Assembly (NCBI GenBank): GCA_009617715.1
Contig: VTFK01000463.1
Span: 124,001 to 188,000 of the forward strand
DNA length: 64,000 nucleotides
Source of the DNA: Plectrocnemia conspersa
Taxonomy: Eukaryota > Arthropoda > Insecta > Trichoptera > Polycentropodidae
Direction: 5' to 3'
Position numbers and translations under genes: made by a program. Under the pieces are notes generated by a model. The model was not told the DNA's origin. It worked only from the letters and a program-made list of their open reading frames with translations, and searched no databases. Shown in pieces: positions 58,900 through 64,000 of this stretch; the stretch's first letter is position 1, and every line of letters begins with the position of its first letter.

Positions 58900-59300
58900 A
58901 ATCCCTTGATAACTTCCAGGAGACACACACGTATAAACAGGATCAAATTAAAAGGAACAGGATGAGCCGAAGGCGCTTACGCTGTTTTAGTAGCGAGTTA
59001 TGCAGCAGTTTGTAGCGTACGTGGCAATATTAGAAATTTGATTATTCTCGCGGAATCAAATGCCTGCCTGCGCCGGTGGTATGTCGCGCGGAAAATTGTC
59101 GCCGATGAGAGCAATTATTGCGAACGAAGCTCCGCGGAAAATTTGCCACACGTGGAAATGGCGCTGAGTCTCCGATCGCTCGCGTGGTGGATGGGGGAGG
59201 TGGCTGGAAACCGCTGTCATGTCTGTTTCGTACACGTGTACCGAACGACGTCAAGGTAGCATATTCCGTTTGATGTGTACATACAGATAGGTTCGAACAT
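58900..59300. promoter_or_regulatory. GC-richer non-coding island
   Basis: Contains CTGCGCCGGTGGTATGTCGC, CGCGGAAAATTTGCCACACG (GGAAAATT) and GTTTCGTACACGTGTACCG with the 12-bp palindrome GTACACGTGTAC at about 59229-59240. Frames on both strands lack domains. Confidence 0.3.
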
Positions 59301-59674
59301 CTGAACATACAAAATCATTAATATGCATGTATAGCTGTAGCATAAGCTGCATACATATGTTTAACACGAATCACCAGATGCAGATTTATGTCAATCTATA
59401 ATATAATAATAACACTATCAGAAGATTTTTTGTAATTACTATTCGTTTTCATATCCGATTCAAGAAACCTCTATCAAAATTCTAGGGACTGATTTTTGAT
59501 CAAATCAAATTTGAATTGCTAACTTGACGGCCAGCTACACTAATGTGATTAATCTTGACTCTTCCGCATTTGACTCTGCCGCCCGACACTGACACCTGAT
59601 TTATACCTATATAAAAGTATACATTTATTGAATATTCAATAAAAATATATAAGTAAATATTTTATTATGTGGTG
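59301..59674. other. Spacer of mixed composition
   Basis: Nothing recognised; a small GC patch at 59570-59600. Confidence 0.4.
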
Positions 59675-60065
59675 CCTCTGGTAAGATTTTCGTCGTGCAC
59701 GATGTATAAATATCGAATCAAACAGTAAATCCCTACGCTCAAGGGGTCCGAACCGCGGAATAATTCTTCTCGGGGATTTTTCCTGTTCAGTTTTAACGGC
59801 ATTGACCGCTCGTATGTAACAAGCATCCGAGGATTTATGCCGTAATATATGGCCGTTGTTACTCAGTACCCAGGAACATTGAAAATCGTCCCTACCATAA
59901 ACATTTTACGCTTCGAAAAATCGAAAAAAAATTGAAAATAAAAAAGGGATGTAAAAGGGTAGCGGGATCTACCCCGTACCCGTGTCACTGCGTTATATAT
60001 GTTGTACTACTATGGGGGTGCGTAAGGGGATCGAACCTGTGAGCGCTCGACGTCTTATCTGAAAT
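59675..60065. promoter_or_regulatory. GC-richer non-coding island
   Basis: Contains TATATGGCCGTTGTTACTC, GGTCCGAACCGCGG and GGTAGCGGGATCTACCCCGT (the inverted GGTAG...CTACC). A tRNA-like antisense stretch lies at its end (60018-60062). Confidence 0.3.
60018..60062 (-). repeat. tRNA-like 3' half, probably SINE-derived
   Basis: On the minus strand AAGACGTCGAGCGCTCAC, then AGGTTCGATCCCC matches an anticodon-to-T-arm segment with a near-perfect B box. No 5' half was recognised. Confidence 0.3.
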
Positions 60066-60459
60066 TGTATGTGAAACACATAAATGCAATAAATTCAAGC
60101 TACATGATACTAACTTATGTGGCTGTGGGGAGCAAGTAAAATAAGTATTTTTTCTCAGATATTATTTGACTAGTTGTTTCACCTGGTTTTCCTCAATTTT
60201 ATTTAATATACTGTTGTCATTATAAACTTTAATTAATTAATTTTATGAATTGTCTAGTATATAATAATGTTATTTTTTTTGTTTTTACTGGTTTCACTCT
60301 GCTCAGTATTGGAAGCCAAGATCATTTTCCCCATAAAAATGATTCCGAGATCTAAATTTTGTAGCGTTCTTGATTATGGCTCTATTGTCTGAAATCTAAG
60401 TGATTTGAAATACTCATTGTTGTTAGAGATAATTAAAAAAAATATCTTAGATATCTCTA
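60066..60459. other. AT-rich spacer
   Basis: Nothing recognised. Confidence 0.5.
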
Positions 60460-60735
60460 CGAGAGTACGGGACGTATCCGTATTTGTATCCCAGTGCCTA
60501 TTTTTCATGTGAATGTTGAGATCCAATTCATTGCATTCTCGGTGTAGCGTTTTTCAACTTACTAAGATGCGATATTGACAACCCGGCAATGTTTGGCAAC
60601 TTTCGGCTGCGATATTTAGAGTGCCCCCAGAGAATCGCGATCGCGTCCCTTATTCTTTACCGTCGAGGCCAGGACTTGAGGCTTCTCCTCTTGCACGAGC
60701 TATTCAGCTTTATATGTGTTTTTGCTATAGCTACG
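60460..60735. promoter_or_regulatory. GC-richer non-coding island
   Basis: Contains AGAGTACGGGACGTATCC, GAGAATCGCGATCGCGTCCC and CCGTCGAGGCCAGG. No domain in the 64-codon frame at 60621-60815. Confidence 0.25.
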
Positions 60736-61439
60736 AGGAGCTGGAAAAAATATATTTTAGATTAAATATATTTTTTATTATAAATAATGCAATCATGATT
60801 TATAATAAAAAATAAAATATTAAATAAAATAAAATTTAAATATAGTGTTATACTAAATGATAAAAACGGTTTAAATTACTTTACTTAAGATCGCAAAAGT
60901 AGTTAGTTTTCTGATCCAAGTATATTTTTCTTTAAATAAAATCATGAAATATTAATATATTTCTATAATTAAAAACGTATTTCTTATGCTAGTTATTGAT
61001 TTTGATAATCAATTTATTGTGGTAAATTTTTACTTGTTAAAAAATTAACGATGATAACATTATGGTAGTACTTAATTTTTCTGTATTTATTATTGCTGTC
61101 TTCCTACATTATATATTTAAATTAAATCATCGTTGTTTTATAACATAATAATCTTTTATGAATATACTATTAAAATATTTGTAACATACACATGTGTTTT
61201 TACATAGAAATATTAATTTTGTTAATAAATTTAGCCTAAATAGCATTAAACATATATATTTATATTTTTGCGTTTACTATATTAACAATCACTTTGATTA
61301 CGATGGTAACAACAACAAAATGGTTATATGTTATATAGAACTAATCAGTTGGGAATATAAAGCTTTTAGTTTAGTTTAAAACAACTGCACTTAGGGTAAA
61401 ATAAAAAAATATATTACACATATCATTACATTTTCGCAT
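60736..61439. other. AT-rich spacer
   Basis: Nothing recognised. Confidence 0.5.
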
Positions 61440-61870
61440 CGCTCACTCTTACGACGCTCGTACATATAATATTTCTATCGTTTTAGATATTTTTATCTTT
61501 CCGTTACACGCAGTCTATACCGCGTATGTTTTCTATGGTAATGCGGATAAAATATGAACATTTATACATTATCCCACACACCGTATAATGGAGGCCATAT
61601 ACAACCCCGCATGAAAAGAATACGCCACAACAGAATCGGACTGGGCACCTTTGCGCCCTTTATTTCATTAACGGAACACAATGCATTATGTGGTGGAAAA
61701 TTAAATTAAAATAAAAAAAGTTTCGTACGAATTAATTGCTGCGACCTTTGACCGCAGAGTCCAGATTGAAATAAAAATGGGAACCTTTTGGGGACGCTCT
61801 GAAAGCGCTCCGGGGGGTCACTTAATGTTCAGGTTTCATTGGAATGAATGTGGATTTTATTGTATATATC
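61440..61870. promoter_or_regulatory. GC-richer non-coding island
   Basis: Contains CTTACGACGCTCGTAC, ATTAACGGAACACAATGC, TTTGACCGCAGAG (a Runt-type ACCGCA core) and GCGCTCCGGGGGGTC. No ORF of note. Confidence 0.3.
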
Positions 61871-62449
61871 GTTTTGTGTATACGTCCCTTTGTAGTTAAT
61901 ACAGTTTTTGGAATGAATGTATAATTTGATAATCTTGGTGGTACGCATGAAAGGTTGCCGTAACGCATTGGTAGAAGTTGTTACCCAAGGGACTGCATTC
62001 GATTCCTAAATCAAAGCTAAACGAATTTAATAAATATGACTTTATATATTTAAAAATATTCTTTAAAACTGATTACTCTAATAATTGAAACTTATGAAAT
62101 GAAGATTTTTAGAACTCTAATATATAGCATACTCATAACGCAGAATCTTATCATTTTATTGGAAGTACAGCAGCATATAGCATTAAAAAACATGTTCAAA
62201 ATATATATGGGGTTACTATATTTTATGCTACATATAGAATAATAATCTCAGTGAGAATTAATTTGATTTTTATTTGATCTCATTATATGAAACGTGGGGT
62301 AGGACCACCCCATGGCATTCGTTGGGTACTATATAAATTAGTACACAAACACACACACCAAGCTGTATTTAAATATTCGTGTTTTATTGGCAAAATTCAA
62401 AGAACTCGTCGTTCCCTCGAAACAAAAACAGCAATCAGATTTCCTTTAA
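61871..62449. other. AT-rich spacer with a tRNA-like stretch
   Basis: At 61955-62020 (+) TTGCCGTAACGCATTGGTAG, then CATTCGATTCCTAAATC recall the polymerase III A and B boxes of a tRNA-derived SINE head. Folding is poor. Nothing else. Confidence 0.35.
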
Positions 62450-62615
62450 TGGCATTCACCATCGGCCCAAATTGAATCAAACTCCAGAATGGAATTATAT
62501 TGCAATCTGAGCAATGGAATTATCGTTGCGGTCTGTTATTTGCGGGGTCGGCCCTTGTATTTACAACCTGACCTAAATGGGTAGCCGAGGGTGGAATCAC
62601 TCGGGAAACACCCTG
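62450..62615. other. Short GC patch with transposon-like AACACCCTGTAT end
   Basis: GGGTAGCCGAGGGTGGAATC, then GGAAACACCCTGTATCAC. ACACCCTGTA-type ends are common at termini of arthropod DNA transposons (from memory). No partner terminus was identified. Confidence 0.25.
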
Positions 62616-62859
62616 TATCACGTAGTAGTTTTTATTGAAATAGTAATATGGCATATATAAATACTTTCAAAATAGCGTTGATTTGAATTGAATAAAAATA
62701 AACAGACTGATTTTAATAGTTTTTTTACAACACAAATCCGTCCTGCAGATCAGATTAAACTAAACCATACAGGCACTTCTTCTTTTTGTCAAGATGATAA
62801 GTATATATTTATTAAATTTACACTTGAAATAAATTAATTTTGTTAATAGTATGTACATA
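62616..62859. other. AT-rich spacer
   Basis: Nothing recognised. Confidence 0.5.
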
Positions 62860-63215
62860 TGTTTAGCCAAGCTTCGACTGCGGCTTCCAAGTTTAGTACA
62901 CCGTGGGTCGCGTATTGACGTCGCAAGTCAACCGTGCTGGTAATTGGATTCCGATAAATCACGACGATTTGTTATAATTGAATATTGTGGATGTTCCGCG
63001 GCGGGGGGTGGTTCGCGGGACCACCCCCTGCAGATCGTCGCACGCATCGATTCCTCGACAAATTGTTTTATAACCTGATTACGCTTTGCGCAACGTTGGA
63101 TATTGCCATTTGTGAATAATGCACAACTCCTTCAACTTCGTAGCATCTGTACCGCGAATCCATTTGCATATTGATACGGAAGTATTGCACGAAAAACGCA
63201 ATTAAAACTCGTAAA
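62860..63215. promoter_or_regulatory. GC-richer non-coding island
   Basis: Contains GCTTCGACTGCGGCTTCC, CGGCGGGGGGTGGTTCGCGG followed by GACCACCCCC (an inverted GGGGGTGGT...ACCACCCCC, about 63003-63028) and TTTGCGCAACG. No ORF. Confidence 0.3.
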
Positions 63216-64000
63216 ACTCATCAAAAAAATTGTCGTAAATTTGTATAGGTTTTAATTAAATATAATTTTAAATTTAAGCCTCCCAATTCACGATAAAGTA
63301 TTTTAATAATTAATTTATCGTGATTTCTTCAATTTTTTCAGTTGAATTACACTTAAAATATGTGTACCATTTCATATGAATTTTATCTGTTTTATGTAGT
63401 TATCGCCGAAAACATCATTGTGTTTGGCTTGCTCGTTGGAAACATGCTTACCCCCATTGTAACGCATTAGGCTTACGCCTTTCAGATCACAATGAATGAT
63501 ATAAAAATTTAAACTAAAAATTAAAATATATTTTTTTGTTAAGCTAAAAAACAGCCATTTTTTAATTTTAACAATATATAGATTAAATATTTTTATATTA
63601 ATTAATTATGGTTGTTTACAACTAATTGATTTCAAAGTTGGGTTAAAGATATTTTTGCTAATTTTTTAATGATTATAAAAACGTAATATTTTAAATATCA
63701 CATATATTTTTAAAGTAAATATTGTACATAAAAGTAAAACATTTGAAAACAATGTATACTTAAAAATATGTATTACACTTAAAAATAAAATCATGATATA
63801 TAATTTGGTAGTTAAACTGCTGATGAACATATGCTTGCTGGGTGCGGAGTAGCACAAAAAACGGTAAAAATAATATATGATAATTTTTCTTATACTACCC
63901 TTAAAAAATAAATCTTTACATTTTATTGCAACCTATTAAAGAACACAGCTATAATGATACTCAAAATAATATAAAATTTAAGTATAAAATAAAATGACAT
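63216..64000. other. AT-rich end of window with a repeat fragment
   Basis: A CACGATAAA...TTTATCGTG inverted repeat lies at about 63290-63323. The stretch 63401-63440 (TATCGCCGAA, TGTGTTTGG, GCTCGTTG) matches the dispersed repeat at 19109-19150. No gene. Confidence 0.45.

Overview
The window looks like insect nuclear DNA. It is AT-rich, its only clear protein-coding gene has short GT-AG introns (68, 68 and 80 nt) next to long ones (2.4 and 5.0 kb), and it carries relics of non-LTR retrotransposons, hAT and mariner elements and palindromic MITE-like families. I cannot name the order or species. No bacterial operon, CRISPR array, rRNA gene or intact tRNA gene was seen.

Region 1 (1-13.8 kb, + strand) is the 3' part of an ANKS1-type gene (ANKS1A/Odin and ANKS1B/AIDA-1 family). 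Seven exons, all with good splice sites and matching phases, encode 566 residues: a first SAM domain, an Asn-rich linker, a second SAM domain, a Pro-rich linker, a PTB domain and a C-terminal tail. The ankyrin-repeat part must lie upstream of base 1. The 5.0 kb third intron holds a CpG-containing, enhancer-like block (4.24-4.69 kb) and a tandem MITE-like repeat (5.9-6.6 kb). A long AU-rich 3' UTR may run to a double AATAAA near 13.79 kb.

Region 2 (13.8-64 kb) is a gene desert of about 50 kb. No ORF in it is convincing as a conserved protein except transposon relics. It alternates between very AT-rich DNA and about 25 discrete, GC-richer, CpG-containing islands of 150-900 bp that are non-coding and mostly non-repetitive. 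That layout is what one expects of a cis-regulatory desert beside, or inside a giant intron of, a developmental gene outside the window. One island (26.8-27.8 kb) contains a TATA box, an initiator-like site and a donor-like site, so it may be the promoter and untranslated first exon of such a gene. Another (53.7 kb) carries a tiny minus-strand ORF with a textbook signal peptide.

Mobile elements: a decayed Jockey/CR1-like LINE with a reverse transcriptase (34.57-35.79 kb, minus) and a shorter copy of its 3' end (50.64-51.12 kb, minus); a 5'-truncated fragment of a different Jockey-like LINE (18.15-18.79 kb, minus) that interrupts an older dispersed repeat; a hAT transposase relic of the GTF2IRD2/FAM200/ZBED type with a hAT-like terminus (33.62-34.2 kb, minus); a hAT C-terminal domain fragment (47.26-47.42 kb, +); a mariner N-terminal helix-turn-helix fragment (56.38-56.5 kb, +); a large palindromic MITE (29.7-30.2 kb) with an inverted relative at 25.7 kb; a CACTG-ended element (37.75-38.2 kb); and several tRNA-derived SINE-like pieces.
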